Source: Natrinema sp046097095
GTDB taxonomy: Archaea > Halobacteriota > Halobacteria > Halobacteriales > Natrialbaceae
Direction of reading: 5' to 3'
DNA: 64,000 bases
Assembly (NCBI RefSeq): GCF_046097095.1
Contig: NZ_CP175698.1
Span: 2,480,001-2,544,000 of the forward strand
Below, one piece after another: positions 17,625 through 26,468 of this stretch (positions are counted from its first letter, which is position 1; every line of letters starts with the position of its first letter). The translations under genes and the position numbers were made by a program. The notes below the pieces were generated by a model that made no database searches, was not told the origin of the DNA, and saw only the letters and a program-made list of their open reading frames with translations.

Positions 17625-17649
17625 GACGGCGGGGCCGTTACTGGCGGAT

Positions 17650-18012
17650 ATGGCAGACGATTCGTCCGGACGCGACGACACCGACGACCGATGGGGTTCG
17701 TCGTCGGCGACGGACCCGGACGCTGGCCCAGTTGCCGACTCGAGCGACGACGAGTGGGGCGGCTCCGACCGGCCGACTGTGGACACCGAGGGCCGCGACG
17801 ACGGCTGGGACCGTATCCCGATCGATCTCTCCGACTCGAGCGAGACCGACGAACCAACCGAGACGGACGACGGCGACGAGTACGTTCCCGAAGCCAACTC
17901 GACGCCGATCGAACCGGGCGATCCCGACCTCGAGAACGTGCTGTTCGTCATCCTGGGCGCGATCGCGATGGTGCTCGTCTTCGTCCGGCTGATTTCAATT
18001 CCGCTGGGGTGA
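17650..18012 (+). CDS. Acidic protein with C-terminal membrane anchor
   Basis: 120 residues from the ATG at 17650. The first 95 residues are low complexity and rich in Asp, Ser and Glu, with repeated short motifs of the form DDxWGxS/DDGWDRI. The last 25 form one hydrophobic helix (ENVLFVILGAIAMVLVFVRLI). I recall a haloarchaeal domain of unknown function with this plan but cannot verify it. It may be a tail-anchored membrane protein with an unstructured cytosolic part. It precedes the NfeD-SPFH pair by 99 bases on the same strand, so a shared function is possible. Confidence 0.65.
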   Translation: MADDSSGRDDTDDRWGSSSATDPDAGPVADSSDDEWGGSDRPTVDTEGRDDGWDRIPIDLSDSSETDEPTETDDGDEYVPEANSTPIEPGDPDLENVLFVILGAIAMVLVFVRLISIPLG

Positions 18013-18080
18013 CCACACCGGTCGGTTGACCCGCGATTCGCTCACCCCTCCGAACCGACCGTTTCTGGTACGCAGTAAAC

Positions 18081-18088
18081 ATTTAATT
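18081..18088 (+). promoter_or_regulatory. TATA-like element for the NfeD gene
   Basis: ATTTAATT is centred about 27 bases before the ATG at 18112, consistent with a leaderless NfeD-SPFH transcript. Confidence 0.55.
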
Positions 18089-18111
18089 CGGACGAGACCC
18101 AACCGCCGCAC

Positions 18112-18723
18112 ATGGTCGAATCCCTCGTGGGGAACGCGCCGTTGCTGTTGCTGGTCGTGGGACTCGCACTGATGGTTCTCGAGGCCGTTTCGCCCGGGGC
18201 ACACCTCATCGTTATTGGGATCGCGCTGGTCGGTGCCGGACTCGTCGGCGCACTCTTTCCGCCCGCGGCGAGCCCGTTCGTGCTGGCAGCGCTGACGCTC
18301 GCGATCGGGGTCGCTGCGGCCTACGTCTACCGGGAGTTCGACTTCTACGGCGGGAAAGGCACTGCCAGAACCACGGACTCGGACTCGCTCGCCGGTGTGA
18401 CGGGCTACGTCACTGAGACCGTCACGACCCGCGACGGCGAGGTCAAACTCGACGAGGGCGGCTTCGCGCCTCACTACAGCGCGCGGACGACCGACGGAAC
18501 GATCGAGGAGGGCGAGGAGATCATTGTCCTCGATCCAGGCGGCGGCAACGTGCTCACCGTCGAATCGCTCGATTCGATCGGGGAGGACGAAATCGATCGT
18601 GCACTCGCCCGTGAGCAGGCGGCCGGCGAAACCCCCGACCGGGAGGCAGCGGACGGGGGCGACGAGTTCGACGAACCGCCGCCGGGGACCGACCGCGAGA
18701 CCGAGACGGAGCGCTCCGGCTGA
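18112..18723 (+). CDS. NfeD-like membrane protein
   Basis: 203 residues. Hydrophobic helices lie at about 10-30, 33-55 and 60-80, followed by a soluble beta-rich domain (about 95-160). That domain contains LAGVTGYVTETVT and EGEEIIVLDPGGG, the OB-fold tail typical of NfeD. The end is an acidic, disordered extension. NfeD proteins work with SPFH/stomatin partners in membrane microdomain organisation. Here the SPFH gene follows directly (70-base gap), which supports the assignment. No serine-protease part of long NfeD forms is present. Confidence 0.85.
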   Translation: MVESLVGNAPLLLLVVGLALMVLEAVSPGAHLIVIGIALVGAGLVGALFPPAASPFVLAALTLAIGVAAAYVYREFDFYGGKGTARTTDSDSLAGVTGYVTETVTTRDGEVKLDEGGFAPHYSARTTDGTIEEGEEIIVLDPGGGNVLTVESLDSIGEDEIDRALAREQAAGETPDREAADGGDEFDEPPPGTDRETETERSG

Positions 18724-18793
18724 GTCTACAAGCGGCCATAAATGTTGGCGAAATAAGGGAACGCTTTTCCCTCCACCGCCGTAACCCCGAAAT

Positions 18794-19975
18794 ATGGTCG
18801 CACAACTATTCCCACTGCAATCCACCGGTGACATCCTGCTGGTCGTCGGTGCACTCATCCTCGTCGTCGTCGTCGCCGCGTTACTCAGCGCAGTCGAAAT
18901 CGTCGACGCCTACGAGAAACGCGCCCTGACCGTCTTCGGCGAGTACCGCAAACTGCTCGAGCCGGGGTTCAATCTCGTCCCGCCGTTCGTCTCGAATACA
19001 GCCGCCTTCGACATGCGAACGCAGACGCTAGACGTGCCCCGACAGGAAGCGATCACGCGGGACAACTCGCCGGTGACCGCCGACGCCGTCGTCTACATCA
19101 AGGTGATGGACGCCAAGAAGGCGTTCCTGCAGGTCGACGACTACAAACGCGCCGTCTCGAACCTCGCCCAGACCACCCTGCGGGCCGTGCTGGGCGACAT
19201 GGAACTCGACGACACGCTCAACAAACGCCAGGAGATCAACGCCCGCATCCGCCAGGAACTCGACGAGCCCACCGACGAGTGGGGCATCCGCGTCGAGTCC
19301 GTCGAAGTCCGCGAGGTCAACCCCTCGAAGGACGTCCAGCGCGCGATGGAGCAACAGACCTCCGCCGAGCGGAAACGCCGCGCCATGATCCTCGAGGCCC
19401 AGGGTGAACGCCGCAGCGCCGTCGAGAAGGCGGAAGGTGACAAACAGAGTGAGATCATCCGCGCTCAGGGTGAAAAGCAGAGCCAGATCTTAGAGGCACA
19501 GGGTGACGCGATCTCGACCGTCCTGCGTGCTCGCTCTGCCGAATCGATGGGCGAACGCGCGGTCATCGACAAAGGGATGGAGACGCTGGCCGACATCGGG
19601 CAGGGCGACTCGACGACGTTCGTCATGCCTCAGGAACTTACCTCGCTGGTCGGCCGCTACGGCAAGCACCTCTCGGGTAGCGATGTTGAGGAGGACGGTC
19701 AGGAACTCGAGAGTCGCGAGTTCGACGAGGAGACTCGCGAACTGATCGGGCTGGACGACATCGCCGAGATCATCGGCGAGATCGATCAGGAGGCAGATAT
19801 GGATGTCGAAGCGATGGAACAAGAGGCACAGGCGATCAAGGAAGGCAAAGACCCCGCTGAGATCTCCGACCCCGACGAGGTCATTGAGGAGATGGATCAG
19901 GACTTCCAGGGGCAGGCCGACGGCGGTACCGAGATGCCGGCCGACGACGCGGACGGCTCGTCTTCGAGCGACTGA
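18794..19975 (+). CDS. SPFH/band-7 (stomatin-prohibitin-flotillin) protein
   Basis: 393 residues. One N-terminal hydrophobic helix (about 12-35) is followed by the band-7 domain (about 35-190), with EKRALTVFGEYRKLLEPGFN and VDVPRQ-like strands. A long coiled-coil-prone stretch contains AEGDKQSEIIRAQGEKQSQ repeats (about 190-265). The C-terminal tail is acidic and Gln/Glu/Asp-rich. Members assemble into ring-shaped membrane scaffolds that control proteases and membrane order. It is paired with NfeD upstream, as in many bacteria and archaea. Identification is firm; the physiological role in haloarchaea is not established here. Confidence 0.92.
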   Translation: MVAQLFPLQSTGDILLVVGALILVVVVAALLSAVEIVDAYEKRALTVFGEYRKLLEPGFNLVPPFVSNTAAFDMRTQTLDVPRQEAITRDNSPVTADAVVYIKVMDAKKAFLQVDDYKRAVSNLAQTTLRAVLGDMELDDTLNKRQEINARIRQELDEPTDEWGIRVESVEVREVNPSKDVQRAMEQQTSAERKRRAMILEAQGERRSAVEKAEGDKQSEIIRAQGEKQSQILEAQGDAISTVLRARSAESMGERAVIDKGMETLADIGQGDSTTFVMPQELTSLVGRYGKHLSGSDVEEDGQELESREFDEETRELIGLDDIAEIIGEIDQEADMDVEAMEQEAQAIKEGKDPAEISDPDEVIEEMDQDFQGQADGGTEMPADDADGSSSSD

Positions 19976-20101
19976 GCTGCCGTCTCGAGACTGCGTCGAA
20001 GAGCCGCTGTCCGCTTCTCGTCGCGACTTCGACCGACGTTCGGCGGGCGCTGGCCCTTGCCACGGGGAATCGTTACTACCGACGCTCGCTGAAGATGGTC
20101 G

Positions 20102-20107
20102 TTTTTT
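20102..20107 (+). terminator. Oligo-T stretch downstream of the SPFH gene
   Basis: Six T residues about 125 bases past the SPFH stop, followed by TAAC. It could end the NfeD-SPFH transcript. The region 19976-20181 has no gene otherwise. Confidence 0.35.
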
Positions 20108-20181
20108 AACTGATGGCCTTCGATGAACGAAGCGGAGCGAAACCTGTTTTACGGGTCGTCCCCTTTGGTCCGTAGGTAGTT

Positions 20182-20799
20182 ATGACATCGCCCGATGGGG
20201 TCGACGATGATAAACGAGCGACGCTGCGCCGATTCGCCGCTCTCGGCACTGCGTCCCCGCTGGTCGGCCTCTCGGATTCAGCCGCGGCTGACGCGGGAGA
20301 AAGCGACGCGCGCGACGCGATCGCGGGCTATCTCTCGACGACACCCGGTGCCCACTTCTCGAAGATCCGCGACGACCTCCAACTCGGCACCGGCGAGACC
20401 CAACATCACCTCCGGCGGCTCGAGGAGGCCGACGCCATCGAGCGCTACCGCGACGGCGACTACAAGCGCTTCGTCACGGCCGGCCGCTTCGACGAGTTCG
20501 AGAAACGGGCGCTTGGCTATCTCCGCCGGGAGACCCCCCGCGGAATGCTAATCGAACTCCTCCTCGAGCCGGATGCGACGGCGGGCGACCTCGCGACGGC
20601 GCTCGACGTCTCGCCGCCGACGGTCAGCAAGTACGCGGGCGAACTCGAGGAGGCTGGCCTACTCTCGCGCGATGACGGCTACGCGGTCGAGCGCCCCGAG
20701 ACCGTCCTCGTGCTGGTCGTTCGTCACGCAGACTCCTTCGGCGACCGGGCGCGGACGCTCGCGCGGAACGCAGACCGGTTCCTCTCCTACGAAGGGTAA
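20182..20799 (+). CDS. Regulator with two winged helix-turn-helix domains
   Basis: 205 residues. The N-terminus reads LRRFAALGTASPLVGLS followed by an Ala-rich stretch, resembling a degenerate twin-arginine or membrane-proximal segment, which is odd for a DNA-binding protein. The first wing-HTH (about 45-110) contains FSKIRDDLQLGTGETQHHL. The second (about 113-180) contains ATAGDLATALDVSPPTVSKY. Tandem wing-HTH proteins of this type are common in haloarchaea and regulate unknown targets. A TTTTAC element lies about 33 bases before the ATG. Family is clear; target genes are unknown. Confidence 0.85.
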   Translation: MTSPDGVDDDKRATLRRFAALGTASPLVGLSDSAAADAGESDARDAIAGYLSTTPGAHFSKIRDDLQLGTGETQHHLRRLEEADAIERYRDGDYKRFVTAGRFDEFEKRALGYLRRETPRGMLIELLLEPDATAGDLATALDVSPPTVSKYAGELEEAGLLSRDDGYAVERPETVLVLVVRHADSFGDRARTLARNADRFLSYEG

Positions 20800-20838
20800 C
20801 CCCCTGTTTCCGTGGGCAAGAACGTATTACTCGCCGAG

Positions 20839-21498
20839 TCAGGCCGATTCGATGATGTCCAATAGCTCCCACAGCGACTCGAGGTCGTAGGTCGCGTCGG
20901 CCGGCCGCTCGAGGTCGCGGTTGTGGGGCCGCCGGACGAACGCGGTCTCGAGGCCCGCCGCGTCGCCGGCCGTCACGTCTTTTGGGGAATCGCCGACGTA
21001 GATTCCGTTGCTGGTGCCGAGTTCCGAGAGGGCGTCCTCGATGTAGTAGGGGTCGGGCTTGCGCCGCTCGTAGCCCTCGAACGTGGGATCGCGGCCGCGG
21101 ACGACCTCGAAGTCGAACCCGAAGTGGTCGGCGACGAATGCTGCGGTCTCGTGGCGGTTGTTCGTGACGAGGCCGATCGTCGTCCGCTCGCCAAGGTCGT
21201 GGATCGCCTCGACGTCATCGTACGTCTCGCGTTCGCCGGTCCGAAGCCGGTCGTGGGTTCCCTCGGAGGCGTACGTCTCTTTTAGTTCCCAGAATTGCGA
21301 GAGATCGATTTCGAGGTCGTCACAGTGCTCTCGAATCAGGTCGTGCTCGTGGCGTCTGAAATCGCGACGCTGGGACGAGGTCGGCTCGGCCCCGAGGTCG
21401 GCGAGGGCGGCGTCGGCGGCGTCGGCGTAGACCTGCGGATGAGTCCGCGCTCCCTCGAGGATGATTCCGTCCATGTCGAAGACTACTGGCGGCGTCAT
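20839..21498 (-). CDS. HAD-superfamily hydrolase
   Basis: 219 residues. Motif I is VVFDMDGIILEG with the two catalytic aspartates. Motif II is the Thr in GLVTNNRHE. The motif III lysine is in RRKPDPYYIED. Motif IV is VGDSPKDVTAGDAAG. The helical cap (about 20-95) is of the C1 type seen in phosphoglycolate phosphatases and beta-phosphoglucomutase relatives. The substrate is not determinable from sequence. It is convergent with the two-wing HTH gene, 39 bases away. Confidence 0.88.
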   Translation of the reverse strand: MTPPVVFDMDGIILEGARTHPQVYADAADAALADLGAEPTSSQRRDFRRHEHDLIREHCDDLEIDLSQFWELKETYASEGTHDRLRTGERETYDDVEAIHDLGERTTIGLVTNNRHETAAFVADHFGFDFEVVRGRDPTFEGYERRKPDPYYIEDALSELGTSNGIYVGDSPKDVTAGDAAGLETAFVRRPHNRDLERPADATYDLESLWELLDIIESA

Positions 21499-21609
21499 CT
21501 ATCGCTTTCATCGCGCTGCGAGGAAATGAGCGTTTGGCGTCCGTTGCGTATCGCCGGCACTGTCGAGACGATGGTAACCGACCAGACAGGTCGCTGACTG
21601 CGCTTCGGT

Positions 21610-21849
21610 CTAAACGTTGACTTTCCAGGTCGTACTCGAGGAGTAACCCCATTTTTCGATCTCGACATCGTATTCGCCCTCCTGAAGCGCGGTGATATTC
21701 GAGCCGACCTCTTTCGCCGTCATCCCGAGTTCCTGGCCGATGAGGCGGGATTTGAAGTACGTCTTCGTCGCCGCGTTCTCGCGGAGGTACTGCAGAATCC
21801 GCTGTTGTTTGCTCGTGAGGTCGGGGGCCATTGCAGTGCTCATGCTCAT
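21610..21849 (-). CDS. Small winged-helix DNA-binding protein
   Basis: 79 residues from the ATG at 21849 (second ATG at 21843). The sequence DLTSKQQRILQYLRENAA, then SRLIGQELGMTAKEVGSNI, reads as a compact winged helix with recognition helix near TAKEVGSN, followed by a wing DVEIEKWGYSSSTTWKV. A longer in-frame reading upstream adds shadow sequence. Haloarchaea carry a conserved family of this type (I recall it as DUF7123, unverified). Likely a transcription factor or nucleoid-associated protein; target unknown. Confidence 0.78.
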   Translation of the reverse strand: MSMSTAMAPDLTSKQQRILQYLRENAATKTYFKSRLIGQELGMTAKEVGSNITALQEGEYDVEIEKWGYSSSTTWKVNV

Positions 21850-22083
21850 TTGGTGGACAGGAACGCCCTTAGGGGGTTTGGTACGCGCGGTTAACCCGAC
21901 TCCTGCTTGCGGTTTCGGTGGAAAGTAATCGGCCAATAATCGAGCGGAAAGCATTCGTTGGTACGTGCGGTTAAAACGTTCGAAGCGCTGACAATCGGTG
22001 GGACGAGATCGTTTCCAGCCGCTGACGGTCATGGGGACACCCGGCCTCTCCGAACTGATCGCGATCGGGGTAGTTCGGACGGA

Positions 22084-22608
22084 TCACGGCCCACCCTCGT
22101 ATGTGTCCGTTACGAACGGACCGAACGAACAGGCGACGGCTTCGCCGAGCGCTCGTGTTCGGTCCGTCAGACCGGCCGTGAGCACGCCCGCGGCCCCTTC
22201 GGCCTCGGCGACCCCCGCCGTTCCGAGCAGGTCGTCCATCATCGGCCCCAGCTCCGCACCGTCGGCGACCCGGTCGGCGACCTCGTCGGGGAGTCGAAGC
22301 GTCGGCCCGCCGCCCCGCTCTACGCGGTCGCCGTCGGTCGTGGCCCCCCACATGATCAGGGATAGACCCGGCACGCCCTCGAGCCGGGCGACACCGCCCT
22401 CGAGGCCGACGCCGTAGTCGGCGTCCGTTGCCGCGAGTGCTCGGCGGGCGCGGTTCTCGGCACCGGAGACGGTCTCCGCGACCGACCGCGGTTGCTCGCT
22501 CACGCCGGAGTCGACGCCGACGGCGACCACGGCCGGCTCGTATCGCTCGAGCGTCCGTTCGACCGCCTCGATCTTGACCGGGTTCGTGCTTCCGACTGCG
22601 ATCTCCAT
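22084..22608 (-). CDS. Inosine/xanthosine triphosphatase (YjjX family)
   Basis: 174 residues starting MEIAVGSTNPVKIEAVERT, the nucleotide-binding opening of the YjjX/ITPase-like fold. GLEGGVARLEG and the acidic-Gly segments that follow match the same family. It hydrolyses ITP and XTP to the monophosphates, keeping damaged purines out of nucleic acids. Length fits the family (170-180). The gene is single on the minus strand, with a 218-base promoter region shared divergently with the TFB gene. Confidence 0.87.
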   Translation of the reverse strand: MEIAVGSTNPVKIEAVERTLERYEPAVVAVGVDSGVSEQPRSVAETVSGAENRARRALAATDADYGVGLEGGVARLEGVPGLSLIMWGATTDGDRVERGGGPTLRLPDEVADRVADGAELGPMMDDLLGTAGVAEAEGAAGVLTAGLTDRTRALGEAVACSFGPFVTDTYEGGP

Positions 22609-22826
22609 GTCGACCGTTTGAACCGAGCAAATTTGGAGGCTCCGTTTCGGAGTAGTTTCGGCGCGTTACTGGTACTATCTATCATACTCTTTCGGTCGAA
22701 TTATCCGGTTTCGAGGGCGTTCTGGGCACGATTTCGAAACCATTAAACCTCGAGTGTCTGAACGTGAAAGGTAACGACTCCGTCCGGGCTTTTGCGGTCA
22801 GTTCGGCCGGGAGCATTCGCCATCGC

Positions 22827-23807
22827 ATGACTAACGCATCATCGAACACGAGAGTACGACGTAGCGAACCCGAAACGAGCGAACAGGAAACCGAGAGCGA
22901 GGAGCAGGATCTCGTTTGCCCCGAGTGCGCGGGCCAGCTTGTCGTCGATGACGAACACGGCGAAACGGTCTGTGAGGACTGTGGCCTCGTCGTTGAGGAG
23001 GACTCGGTTGATCGCGGTCCCGAGTGGCGTGCGTTCGACGCCGCCGAGAAAAACGAGAAGTCCCGCGTGGGAGCGCCCACGACCAACACGATGCACGACA
23101 AGGGGCTTTCGACCAACATCGACTGGCGCAACAAGGACGCGTACGGCAACTCGCTTGGTTCGCGCCAGCGCGAGAAGATGCAGCGCCTGCGTAAGTGGAA
23201 CGAACGGTTCCGCACCCGCGACTCCAAGGAGCGCAACCTCAAACAGGCGCTGGGCGAGATCGACCGGATGGCCTCCGCGCTCGGCCTCCCGACGAACGTC
23301 CGCGAGACCGCGTCGGTCATCTACCGGCGCGCGTTAGACGAAGACCTCCTCCCCGGTCGCTCGATCGAGGGCGTCTCGACCTCCTGTGTCTACGCCGCCG
23401 CCCGTCAGGCCGGCGTCCCCCGCTCGCTCGACGAGATCGCCGACGTCTCCCGCGTCGAGAAAAACGAGATCGCACGCACCTACCGCTACGTCGTGCGGGA
23501 ACTCGGGCTCGAGGTCCAGCCGGCCGACCCCGAGAGCTACGTGCCTCGTTTCGCCTCTGGACTTGAACTCTCCGACGAGGCCGAACACCGCGCGCGAAGC
23601 CTACTCCAGAACGCAAAGGAGAAGGGCGTTCACAGCGGGAAATCGCCGGTCGGCCTCGCGGCCGCCGCTGTCTACGCCGCCGCCTTGCTGACCAACGAGA
23701 AGACCACACAGGCCGCCGTCTCCGACGTGGCCGACATCTCCGAAGTCACCATTCGCAACCGGTATCACGAGCTCCTCGAGGCCGAGGAGACCATCGGAAT
23801 GGCGTAA
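22827..23807 (+). CDS. tfb: Transcription initiation factor IIB (TFB)
   Basis: 326 residues from the ATG at 22827. The acidic N-terminal tail is followed by the zinc ribbon CPECAGQ...CEDCG (about 29-50) and the B-finger/linker with RGPEWRAFDA. Two cyclin repeats follow (about 125-215 and 220-315), ending in a recognition helix region SDVADISEVTIRNRYHE. TFB bridges TBP-bound promoter and RNA polymerase. Haloarchaea carry several TFB paralogues; which one this is cannot be told. A TTAAACC element lies near 22743, giving either a 5' leader of about 50 bases or a GTG start at 22764 that adds 21 residues. Confidence 0.96.
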   Translation: MTNASSNTRVRRSEPETSEQETESEEQDLVCPECAGQLVVDDEHGETVCEDCGLVVEEDSVDRGPEWRAFDAAEKNEKSRVGAPTTNTMHDKGLSTNIDWRNKDAYGNSLGSRQREKMQRLRKWNERFRTRDSKERNLKQALGEIDRMASALGLPTNVRETASVIYRRALDEDLLPGRSIEGVSTSCVYAAARQAGVPRSLDEIADVSRVEKNEIARTYRYVVRELGLEVQPADPESYVPRFASGLELSDEAEHRARSLLQNAKEKGVHSGKSPVGLAAAAVYAAALLTNEKTTQAAVSDVADISEVTIRNRYHELLEAEETIGMA

Positions 23808-23878
23808 CCGCCCAATCAGCACGCAACTACCCGTCGAAACGATATCGTTTTTGCCGCGCTCGTTCGCAGTCGATAGCG

Positions 23879-24553
23879 ATGGGACTGCATTTCGACTCGT
23901 TCGTGCTGGCGGCGGCGACGGCTACGCTCGCGGACGAACCCGCGGCCCGCGAGCACGCCGACGCGATCGAATTTCGAATGGACCTGGCGGACGAACCCCT
24001 GTCCGCGCTCGAGGCCTACGACGGCGACCTCCCGATCCTCGCGACGAATCGCGCCGACTGGGAGGGCGGCGAAGCGAGCGACGAGGGGCGGCTCGAGGCG
24101 CTTTCCGACGCGACCGCGCTCGAAGGCGTCGAGGCGGTCGACGTCGAACTCGAGTCGATCCTCGAGGGGGAGGCCGAGGGGCTGCTCGAAACGGCTCGCG
24201 AGCGCGACGTCTCGATCGTCGCGTCGGCCCACGACTTTGAGGGGACGCCGCCGCGGCCGGAACTGGTCCGCACGTTGACCGAGGCGAGCAAGTACGCCGA
24301 CGTGGCGAAGCTGGCGGTGACCGCGGAATCGAAGGCGGACACGCTCGCACTGCTGTCGGCGACCGAACGGCTGACGGCCCACGGCGACACCGTCGCGACG
24401 ATGGCGATGGGCGAAGTTGGCAGCCACACGCGCGCAGTCGCGCCGGTGTATGGCTCGAAGATCGGCTACGCGCCTGTCGACCCCGCCGAGGCGACCGCGC
24501 CCGGACAGTACGACCTCGAGACGCTCGCGGAGCTGGTGGCGACGCTCGACTGA
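23879..24553 (+). CDS. aroD: 3-Dehydroquinate dehydratase, type I
   Basis: Shikimate-pathway enzyme that dehydrates 3-dehydroquinate through a Schiff base. 224 residues. The catalytic histidine is H118 in ASAHDFEGTP and the Schiff-base lysine is K144 in VAKLAVTAE. The N-terminal EFRMDL motif supplies substrate-contact residues. It works right after dehydroquinate synthase II, encoded at 25076-26275 on the other strand. It starts 72 bases after TFB on the same strand and ends 60 bases before the zinc-ribbon membrane protein. Confidence 0.94.
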   Translation: MGLHFDSFVLAAATATLADEPAAREHADAIEFRMDLADEPLSALEAYDGDLPILATNRADWEGGEASDEGRLEALSDATALEGVEAVDVELESILEGEAEGLLETARERDVSIVASAHDFEGTPPRPELVRTLTEASKYADVAKLAVTAESKADTLALLSATERLTAHGDTVATMAMGEVGSHTRAVAPVYGSKIGYAPVDPAEATAPGQYDLETLAELVATLD

Positions 24554-24613
24554 GTCGAAAGTACCGAGAATCGGAACGTTAAGGGCAGGGGACTCCTACC
24601 AACACCACAGACA

Positions 24614-25054
24614 ATGACATGGATCCGTGCGCTCCTTGCCGCCGGCCTTTCGGTGATCATGCCGGGTGCCGGACACGTCCTCGTCCGGGACTGGCTCCGT
24701 GCCGCCGCCTTCGCCGGCCTCTTCATTTTGGCAAGCGCCCTCTTTCTTCCGCTCGAGCAGCTCGCGAACACCGGTCCGATAACGAACTACGAGCAAGCCA
24801 TAGAACAGGCGACGATCATGGCCGAGGAGACCGACGCGATGGCGCAGTTTCTCCTCTCGTTTATCGCTCTGTTCGCCGCGGTCGATTCGACCGTTCGCGC
24901 GCTCGGGTACCCACCACGCGGGGCCGACGCCGCTGAGGGACTGACCTGTCCCGAGTGTGGCAAGGAAGTCGACGAGGACCTCGAGTTCTGTCACTGGTGT
25001 ACGACGCGCCTCGAACCCGCAGAAGACGCCGAGACGGAGACGACCGAGGTCTGA
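24614..25054 (+). CDS. Membrane protein with C-terminal zinc ribbon
   Basis: 146 residues. Two or three hydrophobic segments (about 5-25, 30-50, 78-97) are followed by a cytosolic zinc ribbon with ligands CPECG and CHWC spaced about 13 residues apart. The end is an acidic tail. The start MTWIRALLAAGLSVIMPGAGH has the Gly-rich first helix common to small haloarchaeal membrane proteins with a C-terminal double-Cys ribbon. Function unknown. It lies between the two shikimate genes but probably only by position. Confidence 0.75.
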   Translation: MTWIRALLAAGLSVIMPGAGHVLVRDWLRAAAFAGLFILASALFLPLEQLANTGPITNYEQAIEQATIMAEETDAMAQFLLSFIALFAAVDSTVRALGYPPRGADAAEGLTCPECGKEVDEDLEFCHWCTTRLEPAEDAETETTEV

Positions 25055-25075
25055 CGGAACGACGAAGCGCCGCCG

Positions 25076-26275
25076 TTACTTTTCGATGATGCTTTCTTCG
25101 ACGGCCTCGCCGAAGTGCCGGGCCGTGTCCTCGTAGTACAGCATGATCTCGTCGCCGGCCTCTAAGTCGGTCACCGCCTTGCGTCCCTCCGCGGACGCCA
25201 CCTTGATCGTCTCGGCGTTCTGGAGGAGCGTCTCGACGCGGTCGCCGCTTTCGGTCTCGAGGGCGATCCGGAACATGGGTCGCTGTTCGATCTTGACCCG
25301 GCCAACGATGGCCTCGCGGGTAGTACCCTCGAGGTCGACGATCTGGACCTCGTCGCCGCTCTGGAGTTCGGCGAGGTACTTCGTCCCGCCGTCGGGCGTG
25401 CGGACGTAGGCGTGGACCGCGCCCGCATTGACCCGGAACGGCCGGGAGGCGACGTACGGCGATTCGGCGGTCTCGGCGTGGACGAAGACCAGCCCGCGGC
25501 TCATCGAGCCGACGAGCATCCCCTCGTCGTGTTCGAGCATGCTGCCCGTATCGACGCAGACCCGGTCGGCGCTGCCGGCTCGTTCGACGTCGAGCACCTC
25601 GGCGTACTCGAGGTCGAGGCGTTCGCGTGCGGCCTCGTCGCGGACCTCGACCGTCTTGCGGATCTCGTCGGGGTCGTCCGAATCGAGGAGGACGGCGTCG
25701 GCCCCGATCTCGAGGGTCTCGAACGCCGTTTTGGCCTCGTCGGCGCTGGTAACGCCCGCGACGAGGTCTGTCTCCTCGCCGATTCGGGCGATCAGGTTCT
25801 CGAGGGGGATGATCGTCCAGTCTTCGCCGACGACGATGGTGTGGTCGGCGTCCTCGGCGGCGGTCTCGGCGAAGCGCTCGTACTCTTTGCCGAGGATGCG
25901 GACGTACGCGCCGCGGTCGAAGTCGCCGTCCCGTCGCAGCGTCGAGAGGTCGGCCGAGCCGGAGAAGTCATCCGGAAGATCGATCGTCGCGTCGCCCTCG
26001 CCGCCCTTGCCGACGACGACCGCGTCGGCCTGTGTGGCCGGCTCACCGTCGTCGCTTCCGCCCTCGGCATCGTCGATGTCGTCGACTAGCGTCACGTCGC
26101 CGTCGGTCCGAAACGCCGCGACGTTGATATCGCCGAGTTCCCGGACGCGGGAAACGTCGTCCTCGTCGACCAGTACCCAGTCTGCACCCGCCTCGAGCGC
26201 GGCGGTGATTCGCGCCCGGCGGTCGTCCCAGTCGCCGACGGCGTCGTCGGCTTTTACCCAGACAGATCGCGTCAT
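25076..26275 (-). CDS. 3-Dehydroquinate synthase II
   Basis: Archaeal enzyme that oxidatively deaminates and cyclises 2-amino-3,7-dideoxy-D-threo-hept-6-ulosonate to 3-dehydroquinate using NAD. 399 residues. Family motifs are MTRSVWVKADD at the start and IPLENLIA in the middle. The conserved segment MLVGSMSRGLVFVHAETAESPYV and the C-terminal HAYV...YLAELQSGDEV follow. This is not the bacterial AroB type. The substrate comes from ADH synthase, encoded at 31357-32151 in this window. It is convergent with the zinc-ribbon membrane protein (21-base gap). Identification is firm. Confidence 0.94.
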   Translation of the reverse strand: MTRSVWVKADDAVGDWDDRRARITAALEAGADWVLVDEDDVSRVRELGDINVAAFRTDGDVTLVDDIDDAEGGSDDGEPATQADAVVVGKGGEGDATIDLPDDFSGSADLSTLRRDGDFDRGAYVRILGKEYERFAETAAEDADHTIVVGEDWTIIPLENLIARIGEETDLVAGVTSADEAKTAFETLEIGADAVLLDSDDPDEIRKTVEVRDEAARERLDLEYAEVLDVERAGSADRVCVDTGSMLEHDEGMLVGSMSRGLVFVHAETAESPYVASRPFRVNAGAVHAYVRTPDGGTKYLAELQSGDEVQIVDLEGTTREAIVGRVKIEQRPMFRIALETESGDRVETLLQNAETIKVASAEGRKAVTDLEAGDEIMLYYEDTARHFGEAVEESIIEK

Positions 26276-26417
26276 AAATCGACCGTCGAAGGGAACCGGC
26301 TTGAACGTGGCGGATCAGGCAGGGGAGGGGGTGGCCGAGCAAGCGCGGGTAGCCGTCCGCTGTGACTCACCGGCGATCGCTCCCCGTCCGACTCGTCACC
26401 GTGGAAATGATGGCCAT

Positions 26418-26435
26418 GATACTCACGATAGTATC
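26418..26435. promoter_or_regulatory. Inverted repeat upstream of the gene at 26469
   Basis: GATACT-N6-AGTATC is a perfect six-base dyad, 34-51 bases before the ATG at 26469 and just upstream of a TATA-like AATACTT (26445-26451). The position fits an activator or repressor site for this gene. Confidence 0.4.
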
Positions 26436-26468
26436 GATAGCAACAATACTTTCTCAGAAGTTGATAAC

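Noticed and set aside
25428..26468. Ser-rich plus-strand extension of the 26469 gene
   Set aside because: It is antisense to dehydroquinate synthase II; only the part after 26469 is free of another gene and has haloarchaeal composition.
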